NCBI GenBank assembly: GCA_035653595.1
Contig: DASRBO010000088.1
Span: 1-45,668, forward strand
Direction: 5' to 3'
Length of the DNA stretch: 45,668 nt
Origin: DASRBO01 sp035653595
GTDB taxonomy: Bacteria; Actinomycetota; Acidimicrobiia; Acidimicrobiales; JAJPHE01
A program made the translations under genes and the position numbers. Positions within the stretch are counted from its first letter, which is position 1. Each line of letters starts with the position of its first letter. The notes under the pieces are model-generated. The model saw only the letters and a list, made by a program, of their open reading frames with translations, searched no databases and had not been told where the DNA came from. Below are positions 26,684-34,491 of the stretch, one piece after another.

Positions 26684-27686
26684 GATGGAAGGTGGCCACC
26701 TTCGGTGCCGGCGACTTCGAGCCCTGCGTGGTGGACGTGCCACTGTTAGTGCTCGTCTGGCACGCCTGGGGCGTGCTCTGGTCGGCCTGAGGACTCGCTG
26801 CTGGGCTCGAACTGGATGTCGTGTCGGTGGTGGTGCTGGTGGTCGACGATGAGCTCGACGAAGTCGTGGTAGCGCCCGTCGTCGTGGTGGTGGTGCACGG
26901 CTGAGTGGTCGTGGTGGTCGTTCCCAGCGTGGTGCTGGTGGGGGCGCTCTTGGCCGTGGTCGTGGTCGAGGACACTGTCGTGGCCGTCGTGGAGGTGCTG
27001 GTCGAGCTGGAGGTCGTGGTGCTTGAGACCTGGATGTCGCCGGTAGCTGCGGAGAGCGGCAAGGGCGGCAGCGGGGCCACGGCGAGGTTGAAGCGGGCGA
27101 GCAGCGCCTCCAGCTCCTGAATCTTCTGGTAGGCGGCGGCGAGGAGCAGGTCCCGTACGGGGTCGCTCGCCGGCAGGCCGGCCGCCGTCTGCTGGGCCTG
27201 CACGAGGGCGTCACGGGCGGCTTGTCCCGTCGACGCCACCTCTGAGCGGTTTCCAGCTGCCGCCACCGTCTGCACGGCGGCCATGCGGCTGTTTATTTGT
27301 TGCAGCACGACGGCGGCGTCCTGGATGTTGCCCAGCTGGCCCGTCCCGTTGCCGGGCTTGCCCCCGGACATGCCCGCGTATAGGAGCAGCCCTAGCACGA
27401 CGGCGGCGGCGGCCCCGGGCAGGCTGCGGTGCATGACCTGGCGCCGAACCTCGTGGGGGGAGGCCCTGCGGGCCGCCAGGCCCGCCCGCAGGGCGACCAG
27501 GGGCTCGCTCGGGACGGGTTCGGCCTCCGCTGCCAGCGCCAGGGCGCGGGCGGCCGCCAATTCGGCGTCGAAGTGGCCCCGCGAGGCTTCCACCTCGTCG
27601 AGGGTCGCCTCGAGGGCGACGTCGAAGTCCTCCAGCGCCTTCTGGCGCCTGCGGCGCAGATCGGTGAGGTGGCGGACGACGCTCAC
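26676..27686 (-). CDS. Single-pass membrane protein with Ser/Thr-rich tail, candidate anti-sigma factor
   Basis: A 336-residue protein. Residues 1-88 are charged and helical (HLTDLRRRRQKALEDFDVAL), one transmembrane helix lies at about 90-106 (GAAAAVVLGLLLYAGM), and residues 120-210 form Ala/Gln-rich helices. The rest, from about 225, is almost pure Ser/Thr with a few Cys and Pro. The helical extracellular part resembles DUF5667-type proteins, which are often paired with sigma factors. The GTG start overlaps the sigma-factor stop in GTGA, the usual sign of a sigma/anti-sigma pair. I infer that the N-terminal part holds the sigma factor and the tail crosses the wall. No zinc-binding HxxxCxxC motif is present, so the anti-sigma role rests on context. 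The low-complexity tail is probably glycosylated or extended. Confidence 0.72.
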   Translation of the reverse strand: MSVVRHLTDLRRRRQKALEDFDVALEATLDEVEASRGHFDAELAAARALALAAEAEPVPSEPLVALRAGLAARRASPHEVRRQVMHRSLPGAAAAVVLGLLLYAGMSGGKPGNGTGQLGNIQDAAVVLQQINSRMAAVQTVAAAGNRSEVASTGQAARDALVQAQQTAAGLPASDPVRDLLLAAAYQKIQELEALLARFNLAVAPLPPLPLSAATGDIQVSSTTTSSSTSTSTTATTVSSTTTTAKSAPTSTTLGTTTTTTQPCTTTTTTGATTTSSSSSSTTSTTTDTTSSSSPAASPQADQSTPQACQTSTNSGTSTTQGSKSPAPKVATFHRH

Positions 27687-28321
27687 GGGGTCAAGCCCAT
27701 CCGTCTGGCCAGGGCGGCCAGGGCTCGCTGCTGCTGCATCCTGACGGCTCCGGGCCGCTTGCCCACGATCTCGCCGACCTCAGCCGAGCTGAGGCGGGCG
27801 CAGATCCGCAGCCAGAGGATCTCCTGGTCGTCCGGGTCGAGGGTGGCCAGGGCCGACCGGACGGCATGGGCGTCCTCGCGGGCGATCACCTGCTCGTCGG
27901 GATCGGTGAGGAGGAGGTCCACCGGATCTACCTCGTGGTCCCCTCGGGGCGCCCGGGCCAGAGCCCGGATCCGATCGGTGGCCACGTTGCGGGCGATCCG
28001 GAAGAGCCAGGCGCGGAAAGCATCAGCCCCACCACGGAAAGTGTCGGCCCGGTCGAGGGCGCGCAGGAACGTCTCCGACAGGGCCTCTGCCGCCTCCTCG
28101 CGGCTGCCCAGCCGGAGGACCAGGAAGCCCGTCAGTCCCCTGGCATAGGCCCGGTAGGCCGCCTCCCACGCCCATCTCTCTCCTCGCTTGGTCGCCTCGA
28201 CGACCGAGTCGCCAAGGGGGGGAGGGTTCTCCGCCCTGGGAGGGGGACGGAGCGGGACGATCGGTGTCACAGGCGCAGACAGACCCGGTTCCCCAGGTAC
28301 GTCCGCCCCCTCAGTCACCAT
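27683..28321 (-). CDS. ECF-type RNA polymerase sigma factor
   Basis: About 212 residues with the two conserved sigma regions. Region 2 reads WEAAYRAYARGLTGFLVLRL, then EEAAEALSETFLRALDRAD and AWLFRIARNVATDRIR. Region 4 is AVRSALATLDPDDQEILWLR followed by the helix-turn-helix LSSAEVGEIVGKRPGAVRMQ. No region 3 is present, as expected for an extracytoplasmic-function sigma factor. The N-terminal 40 residues are Pro-rich and variable. I chose the ATG at 28321, which has GGAGG upstream at an 11-base gap; a GTG at 28333 has no SD. The gene overlaps the membrane protein gene and precedes the surface-protein gene on the same strand, so it may control envelope genes here. The sigma identity is firm; the targets are unknown. 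Confidence 0.92.
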   Translation of the reverse strand: MVTEGADVPGEPGLSAPVTPIVPLRPPPRAENPPPLGDSVVEATKRGERWAWEAAYRAYARGLTGFLVLRLGSREEAAEALSETFLRALDRADTFRGGADAFRAWLFRIARNVATDRIRALARAPRGDHEVDPVDLLLTDPDEQVIAREDAHAVRSALATLDPDDQEILWLRICARLSSAEVGEIVGKRPGAVRMQQQRALAALARRMGLTP

Positions 28322-28450
28322 GTGGTCTCGCACCTCCGCCGACGGTGAGAGATCTCCGTCGGGCTCAACGGTAATGGCGCCGGAACTGGTTCCGGCGGCG
28401 CTGTATCGGCGGGAGGGACCCCCTCATAAGGGCCATCCTGGGAGGGCTGG

Positions 28451-29374
28451 TCACAACGAGGCGGGCTCGACCTCGTCGCGCACCTTGTTGAGGGTGACCA
28501 GCAGGTCGGCGATGAGGCCGAGGAGGACCACCGCTACGCCCCCGCCGAACAGGACCAGGGTGTCGGCGGCCACATGGAAAGAATGCGCCACCAGGTCATA
28601 GGCGAGCTTGCCGACCGCCGCACCGAGCAGGACCAGGCCGATCGGCATGAACACTCGTAGGGGGTTGTAGAGCAGAACCATCCGTACGATCTGGAGCAGG
28701 TAGCGGCGGGTGTCGGCCCACCAGTGGAACTTGGACCTACCCGCCCGGGGGAAGTAGTCAACCGGCACGTAGTGGACGGAGTAACCGTTGGCAAGAAATG
28801 CCAGGGTAATGGTCGAGACGCAGGAGAACCCCGCCGGCAGCAGATAGAGGAACTGGAGGGCGACGCTCCGCCGGAAGACCCTCAACCCCGAGTTGAGGTC
28901 GGGGATTCTGGTCGAGGTCAGGTAGCTGGCCAGCCGGGCCAGCACCCACTTGGCCGGCACCCGGGCCGCCTTCTGGGTCCCCTGCTCCGACGTCCTGGCT
29001 CCCACCACCTGGTCCCAGCCGCTGTCGAGCTCCTTGACCAGATTCGGGATCTGCTCGTTGGGATAGCTCATGTCCACGTCCGTCCAGGCCACCACCCGGC
29101 CCCGGGCCGCCCGGGTCCCTGCCTTCCGGCTGGAACCGGCCCCCCGGTTGGTGGGGAAGCGGATCACCCTGACCCCCTCGATCCGGCCGATCTCCGCCGC
29201 CGAGCCGTCGGTCGAACCGTCGTCGACCACGATGACCTCGTAGGTATATGGAGAGGCCGCAAGAGCGGAGCGGATCCGGGTCACCTCGGTGGCGATGTGG
29301 CCGGCCTCGTTGTGGACCGGCAGGACCACCGAGACGTCGATGGGGCTCAGCTCCGCCGGGGCCTGGGAGCTCAT
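28451..29374 (-). CDS. Family 2 glycosyltransferase, polyprenyl-phosphate sugar synthase-like
   Basis: A 307-residue protein with a cytosolic GT2 domain and a C-terminal membrane part. The GT-A fold is seen in VSVVLPVHNEAGHI, VIVVDDGSTDGSA and the metal-binding AWTDVDMSYP (DxD). VPVDYFPRAGRSKFHWW follows, close to dolichol-phosphate mannose synthase and DPM1-like enzymes. Two hydrophobic helices at about 228-250 and 260-295 anchor it. Such enzymes charge a polyprenyl phosphate with a hexose, the donor used by GT-C enzymes. Two GT-C-like proteins are encoded in this window (12945-15413 and 32182-34485), so it may supply them. It is the last gene of the leftward train from the penicillin-binding protein. 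No obvious SD is present upstream, though the ATG fits the family start. Confidence 0.9.
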   Translation of the reverse strand: MSSQAPAELSPIDVSVVLPVHNEAGHIATEVTRIRSALAASPYTYEVIVVDDGSTDGSAAEIGRIEGVRVIRFPTNRGAGSSRKAGTRAARGRVVAWTDVDMSYPNEQIPNLVKELDSGWDQVVGARTSEQGTQKAARVPAKWVLARLASYLTSTRIPDLNSGLRVFRRSVALQFLYLLPAGFSCVSTITLAFLANGYSVHYVPVDYFPRAGRSKFHWWADTRRYLLQIVRMVLLYNPLRVFMPIGLVLLGAAVGKLAYDLVAHSFHVAADTLVLFGGGVAVVLLGLIADLLVTLNKVRDEVEPASL

Positions 29375-29434
29375 GCCAACCCAGGATAATGACGGCGGTC
29401 CGCCACACCTGTGTTGCTAAGGCGGCTCCGGCCC

Positions 29435-30415
29435 TTACGGGTCACCGGGCGGAGGCACCATCCGGGCCCGCCGGGTTTCCGCCGATTCATGGCGGCGAGC
29501 CGCCAGGCGGGAGGCGCTGAACCAGGCCACGTCGAGGCAAAGGTCCCAGCCCCGTAGCACCACCGACACCGCCGCCGCGTCCCCAAAGCCGAAGCGGGAC
29601 TTGAGGATCAGGGTCATGATCCCCTCGCGGACGCCCAGGCCGCCGGGGGCGATGCTCAGCAGCCCGGCGACCGAGGAGGCGTTGACGGCACCGGCCAGCA
29701 GCGGCACGTCGGACCAGTGCGCGGGCAGCAGGACGGCCGCCAGGGCGGTGAAGGCAAAGGTCCTGAAGACGGAGTTGAGCCCGTAGAGGGCGACCGACCG
29801 GTAGGACGGCGCGATGCCCGCCCGGCCGCTCGCCAGCCTGGGGATGCCCGGCACGAGGCGCCCGGCGATGTGCAGGGCGAGCGGCAGCCCGGCAAGGAGC
29901 CCGGCGCTGGCCACCCCGACCAGGATCCGGGCCCAGCCGACCAGGACCGTCCCCGACAGGAACGCAGCGGTGAGGAGGCTCCCCCATGCAGCGAGGATCC
30001 CGACCTCGATCGGGAGGGTCGCACCGGCCAGCACGCGGGGCACGCCCTCGCGCCCGGCCAGGACGACCCGGGCGGCCAGCAGGGCGGCGCCAGCTGGCAC
30101 GTAGCGGGTGATCTGAGCCGTCCACCAGATGCGCACCGCCCGGCGGTGGGGAAGCCGGGCGCCGAAGGCGTCCAGGATCTCCCTCCAACCGAGCGGCATG
30201 AACACACCGCAGGCGAGGTTCATCGGTGCTGCGGCGGCGAACCAGGCCGGTCGGAGCCGCAGGTGGATGTGGCGCACGGACGAGTAGTTGTCGATGCCGA
30301 CCTTGACCACCACCCCCACTACCACTCCCACGACCGCGGCCCGCACCAGCCAGACCAGGGCGGGCGGCACCCGGAACCGGCGGGAGGCCGCCTGCTCAGG
30401 GGCGTCGACGGTCAA
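29435..30415 (-). CDS. AglD/MprF-type lysylphosphatidylglycerol synthase transmembrane family protein
   Basis: A 326-residue membrane protein with about eight helices. It has the family pattern of a first helix (LVRAAVVGVVVGVVVKVGID), a loop with HLRLRPAWFAAAAPMNLA, an Arg-rich cytosolic stretch (ARLPHRRAVRIWWTAQITRYVP) and a late Gly-rich segment, LLSIAPGGLGVREGIM, which is the best conserved part of the UPF0104/LPG_synthase_TM family. Relatives include lipid flippases and AglD-like proteins of glycan pathways. The soluble aminoacyl transferase domain of MprF is absent. The TTG start has CCGGAGGG just upstream and overlaps the end of the GT4 gene by 20 bp. Its place between two glycosyltransferases suggests that it moves or handles a polyprenyl-linked sugar. 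Confidence 0.86.
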   Translation of the reverse strand: MTVDAPEQAASRRFRVPPALVWLVRAAVVGVVVGVVVKVGIDNYSSVRHIHLRLRPAWFAAAAPMNLACGVFMPLGWREILDAFGARLPHRRAVRIWWTAQITRYVPAGAALLAARVVLAGREGVPRVLAGATLPIEVGILAAWGSLLTAAFLSGTVLVGWARILVGVASAGLLAGLPLALHIAGRLVPGIPRLASGRAGIAPSYRSVALYGLNSVFRTFAFTALAAVLLPAHWSDVPLLAGAVNASSVAGLLSIAPGGLGVREGIMTLILKSRFGFGDAAAVSVVLRGWDLCLDVAWFSASRLAARRHESAETRRARMVPPPGDP

Positions 30416-31541
30416 GTGCCCTCCGGTAGGCGGAGGCGTGGGCGGCGGCGACGGCCTCCGGGCGGTGGCGGCCGAGGGCCGCTGCCTTAGGTGGCGGCAA
30501 TGGAAGCCTCAAGATGGCCGCCACCCACGCCTCTACATCGCCGGGCGGGACGAGCACTCCGTCGGCGCCATCTTCAACCGACTCGGGCAGACCGCCGACA
30601 TCTGACGCGATGACCGGCCTACCCCGGGCGAGGGCGTCCAGCGCCACGAGGCCCAGCCCCTCTCGGCGGCTCGGCACAACGAGGGCATGGGCACCGTCGA
30701 TGGCACCCCACATCTCATCCTTGCCGACGGCGCCGGCGAAGCTGACGGCATCGCCCGAGGCCGCCGCCAGCGCCTCGAGCGAGCGCCGGAGCGGGCCGTC
30801 GCCGACGATTGTGAGCATGACCTCGTGGCCCTGCGCGACCAGCCGGTTGACGGCCGAAATGACGGTGTCGAAGCCCTTCTCCGACGCCAGACGGCCGACT
30901 GCCGCCAGTCGGAGCGGCGGCGACGGCGGCACGGGCCTGATCGACCTGCCCGCCATGTTCACCGGCATCCTCAGCACGTCGACGGGGCGGCCGGAACCGA
31001 GCAGAGCGCCGACGTCAGTGGCCAGCCGCTCGGATACCGCCGCGACGACGGCGGCCTGCCGTAGCACCAGCCCGGCCGCCCGCGCCAGGGCGGGGCGGCG
31101 GGTGAGGTGGACATCGCTCCCATGACATGTGATCACCAGAGGGGCGCCGAGCACCCGGCCGGCAACGGCCGCGGTGAGACCGGCCGGTATCCACCAGTGG
31201 GCGTGGACGACGTCCGGACGCCACTGACGCCCGAGCGAGATGATCGACCCCGTCATCGCGGCAAGGTACGCCGGCAGAGCGGCAGCGCCGACCGGGGTGG
31301 TGGCGGTGGTAAGCAGCCCGGCTCCATAGGCGAGAACCTCTGCTGGCCCGGGTGCATAGCGAAACCTGTGCACAGGTGCACCAGCCACAACTCCGTCTCG
31401 TTCGAGGCCGGCGGCATGGGGCGCCAGCACGCGGACCTCGAGGCCTACCGCGAGCTGAGCGGCGATCAACTCGGCCAAGTACGGAGCGACGTGATCCGCG
31501 TCCCACCGGGGATACGAGGACGTGACGTGCAGAACCCTCAT
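30396..31541 (-). CDS. GT4 family glycosyltransferase
   Basis: A 381-residue GT-B enzyme. I place the start at the ATG at 31541, which has GGGAG and GAGG close upstream and begins MRVLHVTSSYPRWDADH, a classic GT4 N-terminus. The open frame extends 113 codons further, but that part is Arg-rich and has no family resemblance. Core motifs are VVHAHWWIPAGLTA, HGSDVHLTRR, LAAVGRLASEKGFDTVI, IVGDGPLRRSLE and SRREGLGLVALDALARG. In the last, the second acid of the EX7E motif is Asp rather than Glu. The C-terminus overlaps the flippase-like gene. Donor and acceptor cannot be told. The neighbours suggest a role in a lipid-linked envelope glycan. Confidence 0.9.
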   Translation of the reverse strand: MRVLHVTSSYPRWDADHVAPYLAELIAAQLAVGLEVRVLAPHAAGLERDGVVAGAPVHRFRYAPGPAEVLAYGAGLLTTATTPVGAAALPAYLAAMTGSIISLGRQWRPDVVHAHWWIPAGLTAAVAGRVLGAPLVITCHGSDVHLTRRPALARAAGLVLRQAAVVAAVSERLATDVGALLGSGRPVDVLRMPVNMAGRSIRPVPPSPPLRLAAVGRLASEKGFDTVISAVNRLVAQGHEVMLTIVGDGPLRRSLEALAAASGDAVSFAGAVGKDEMWGAIDGAHALVVPSRREGLGLVALDALARGRPVIASDVGGLPESVEDGADGVLVPPGDVEAWVAAILRLPLPPPKAAALGRHRPEAVAAAHASAYRRALDRRRP

Positions 31542-31645
31542 GTCCTCTCCCACCGCCCGGTCAAGGTCCGCCTTCGCCGCCTTGGACAGCCACCGCCTCC
31601 GACTCGGGTCGGCGCGACGCGATCCGGTGGCCCCGCTTGAGGCCG

Positions 31646-32074
31646 TTACTGGGGGATCGCCGGACACGTGCCGTGGTCGGAGTGCGAGTAGACGTCCACT
31701 TTCACGGCGGCCAGGTGCTCGGCGGTGAAGTGGAACACGGCGCTCGTCTGACCGCTCAGCAGGGTCTGACTCGAGCTGGCAGGGCTGGCCGCCGTCGGCG
31801 TGACGTACACCACGGCCGGCCCGGCCGTGGTCACCGTTACGGTCAGCTGGCCTCCGGTCAGCGTCATTCTCGCCTGGCACTGGGGCGGAGGCCCTGCCGT
31901 TGTGGGTGGATGGGTCGCTCGGGTGGTGGTAGTGGCTCCGCCCGTGGTCACGCCTGCCCCGCCTCCGCAGGCAGACAGGGCGATTGGAACGGTCGGCAGG
32001 AGGACCGCCAGGCGAGCGAATGTCCGCCTGGAGCGCCGAAGACCCGCGACGACAGACACCGGGGAAGGTCGCAT
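31646..32074 (-). CDS. Small putative lipoprotein
   Basis: A 142-residue protein when started at the ATG at 32074. The N-terminus is basic (GLRRSRRTFAR) with a hydrophobic core, then the lipobox LSAC followed by Gly residues, so it is probably diacylated and held on the outer face of the membrane. A Thr-rich linker (GGATTTTRATHPPTT) and a compact C-terminal domain with two Cys (QCQARM and DHGTCP) follow; these may form a disulfide. The C-terminal part looks like a small beta-sandwich, but I do not recognise the family. An alternative ATG at 32185 overlaps the preceding gene's stop in ATGA; it would put 77 residues before the lipobox Cys, which is too long for a signal peptide. Function unknown. 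Confidence 0.65.
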   Translation of the reverse strand: MRPSPVSVVAGLRRSRRTFARLAVLLPTVPIALSACGGGAGVTTGGATTTTRATHPPTTAGPPPQCQARMTLTGGQLTVTVTTAGPAVVYVTPTAASPASSSQTLLSGQTSAVFHFTAEHLAAVKVDVYSHSDHGTCPAIPQ

Positions 32075-32181
32075 GACCGGATTCTGGCCAAGGTCCCCGA
32101 GCAGCACCAATCGCTGGTGTCGCTGACCGTACCCATCACCGGGCGCGGGCGGGCCGCCGTCGAAGCGCCAGTCCTGATCAG

Positions 32182-34485
32182 TCATCCCCCGACCGTCACA
32201 TGCAGCCAAACCGGCGGGATGGTGGCGCCGAAGTCGCCCACGCTCTCCTGGATCAGGCTAATCCGGACGTCGTACGGGCCGGGCAGGAGGGACAGCCCGG
32301 TGGGACCGATCGGGTCGAGGACGGCGGTGAGGGTGGTCGACTGGCCGGGCAGGAGGGGGTCGGGCAGGTCGGCCCGCCCGGTGGCGACCTCCTGGGTGTC
32401 GTTGCCGCCGTGGTACCAGGCCACGGCCACCCGCACGGCGTACTGCGGGACCCGGCCCACGCTGCCGGCGTCGGGCCACGGGGATCCGGCCCCGGTGTGG
32501 GTCACCTGCAGCGCCACGGTGGTCGGGGTGGCCCTGGGGACGACGACGCGGCCGGTGGAGGCGGTCCGGCCCGAGCCGAGGTCGAGCCTGATCGAGCCCT
32601 GCTGGGAGCCGGGCAGGAGGGGGGCCGGAAAGCCCCGGGGCAGCAGCCAGCCGGCCACGCCCAGGGCGTACTGCACCGGGCCGGGCCCGACCCACACCGC
32701 CTCGGAGGAGTGGCCGAGCAGGACCATCCGGTAGGAGGAGAAGGGGGCCTTGGCGGCCAGGTTCCTCGAGCTCACCACCAGCGGTCCGCACGGCGCCTGG
32801 TGGGAGTCGGAGTCGAACACCTTGAAGTGCAGGGCCGGGTCGTAGAGGCGGGAGTTGAAGAAGTTGAACGGATCCTCGGTGGCCTCGTCCCAGGCCACAC
32901 AGGACACCGGCACCTTCGACTGGACCGCCAGCAGGATCCGGGGCAGCAGGCCCTCGTTGGCCGCGCCGGCGGACTGGGAGACCAGGTCCGAGTAGGCGTA
33001 GGCGCTGGACGGGGCGAAGGCGACCAGCAGGGCGACGGTGCCGGCGGCGGCGGAGCCCCGGTAGGCGCCGAGGACGATGACCGAAGCGGCCAGCGCCACC
33101 CCGGCGAAGACCGCCGCCATGAGCCGGTAGCTGCTCAGGTGGAACAGGGCCTCCCAGGCCATCGAGTTGGTCACCTGGACCCGGCCGGTGCGGTCCGAGC
33201 CCCAGTACAGGACCAATCCGCCGGCCGTAGCCCCCAGCCCGACCGCCGTCCAGGTAAGGGCCATGAGGGCCCCGTCCCAGCGGCCGCGCCCGGCCAGCCG
33301 GCCCCCGGCCAGGGCCCCCAGCAGGAGCACGGGGGCGGCGAAGGCTTCCAGGTAGCGGCCGTAGACGATGTTGTCGAGGCGGGTGCCGTCCTCCAGCACC
33401 AGGGCGGCCAGCACCGCCGAGCCGGCGGCGGTCAGGGCCATGAACAGCGCCACCTGGCCGCTCATCGGCCGGGCCCGATGGCGCATGTGGCCGGCAGAGC
33501 GGGACCGCCACAGCGACAGTGCCCCCAGGGCGAACAGGCCGGCCGATCCGACCAGCAGGTACAGCAGCTCCCCGGACAGGGTGGCCCCGACCCGGGCCAT
33601 CGCCGACCCGGACACCGAGCGGGTGAGGAACTTGATCGGGCTTGTGGCGTAGCGGGCCAGGTGCTCGGACGGGGTGACCCTGGTCACCGCCCGGGTGACC
33701 AGCTCGCTCACCAACAGGGCCGCCCCGAGGCTGGCGCCTGTGGCCGCCAGGGCGTCCCAGTGGCGCCGCCAGGGGCGGAGGGCGACCACGGCCACCAGGG
33801 CCACCGCCACCGCCGCCACCAGGGCGCGGGGGTGGACCATGACGAGGAGGCCGGCGGCGGCCCCGGCCGCCGCCCAGTTGGCCGGGGTGGGCGCCTCCCC
33901 CGCCCGCAGCATCAGCAGGCACAGGCAGACGAAGCCGGGGATGAGCAGGTTCTCGGCCTCGGCGATGTTGGAGACCAGCAGGAAGGAGGGATAGGCGGCC
34001 ACCGCCACGACCGCTGCCACCAGCACCGCCGGGCGCACCGCCGGCCGGAGGCGCCGGCCGAGCAGGTACATCAGCACCACGGTCGCCCCGGCCAGCAGGG
34101 CGTTGAGTTCCAGGGCCCAGCGGTAGACGGTGGCGGTGCTCGACGACAGCCACCACAGCGGCACCAGCAGCAGGCTGTAGCCGGGCGTGTAGGGCATGCC
34201 CGGGCCGGGGCCGCCCCGGGCCAGGTAGTGGGCGTCGTCGAGGTAGCCGAACTCGTCGGCCTGCACGATCGGGGCGCGCATGTGGCGCGACAGCGCCAGG
34301 TGCACGGCGACCGCCAGCACGAACAGGACCACCCCGGTCAGCCAGGTGGTCCAACGCGCCACCTGGTGGGGCGCCGAGCCGTCGAGCCACTGGCTGACGA
34401 AGGCGGGGGCGGGACGCTCCCCGACCTGATCGGCCAGGGCCGGCGGGTCCGGGGAGCGTTCCTCGTCGGTGAGCGAGGAGACCAC
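32182..34485 (-). CDS. GT39/ArnT-like membrane glycosyltransferase
   Basis: A 767-residue polytopic protein with about twelve helices in residues 45-540 and a soluble beta-rich C-terminal domain of some 220 residues. The first external loop has the acidic motif QADEFGYLDDAHYLARG, and the next reads MPYTPGYSLLLVPLWWL, as in GT-C enzymes that use polyprenyl-phosphate sugars. EAENLLIPGF and VYGRYLEAFAAP are further family-like stretches. The C-terminal part, with TRLDLGSGRT-like strands and LHVTVGG at the end, could bind carbohydrate or wall. The GTG at 34485 lies 6 bp after the penicillin-binding protein stop, so the two are probably co-translated. It likely glycosylates a protein, lipid or polymer outside the membrane; the acceptor is unknown. 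Confidence 0.8.
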   Translation of the reverse strand: MVSSLTDEERSPDPPALADQVGERPAPAFVSQWLDGSAPHQVARWTTWLTGVVLFVLAVAVHLALSRHMRAPIVQADEFGYLDDAHYLARGGPGPGMPYTPGYSLLLVPLWWLSSSTATVYRWALELNALLAGATVVLMYLLGRRLRPAVRPAVLVAAVVAVAAYPSFLLVSNIAEAENLLIPGFVCLCLLMLRAGEAPTPANWAAAGAAAGLLVMVHPRALVAAVAVALVAVVALRPWRRHWDALAATGASLGAALLVSELVTRAVTRVTPSEHLARYATSPIKFLTRSVSGSAMARVGATLSGELLYLLVGSAGLFALGALSLWRSRSAGHMRHRARPMSGQVALFMALTAAGSAVLAALVLEDGTRLDNIVYGRYLEAFAAPVLLLGALAGGRLAGRGRWDGALMALTWTAVGLGATAGGLVLYWGSDRTGRVQVTNSMAWEALFHLSSYRLMAAVFAGVALAASVIVLGAYRGSAAAGTVALLVAFAPSSAYAYSDLVSQSAGAANEGLLPRILLAVQSKVPVSCVAWDEATEDPFNFFNSRLYDPALHFKVFDSDSHQAPCGPLVVSSRNLAAKAPFSSYRMVLLGHSSEAVWVGPGPVQYALGVAGWLLPRGFPAPLLPGSQQGSIRLDLGSGRTASTGRVVVPRATPTTVALQVTHTGAGSPWPDAGSVGRVPQYAVRVAVAWYHGGNDTQEVATGRADLPDPLLPGQSTTLTAVLDPIGPTGLSLLPGPYDVRISLIQESVGDFGATIPPVWLHVTVGG

Positions 34486-34491
34486 CTCCGC

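Noticed and set aside
26820..27000. Dense GTGGTGGT-like repeats that look like a tandem repeat array
   Set aside because: They are simply the codons of the Ser/Thr-rich tail read on the other strand, not a CRISPR or a separate repeat element.
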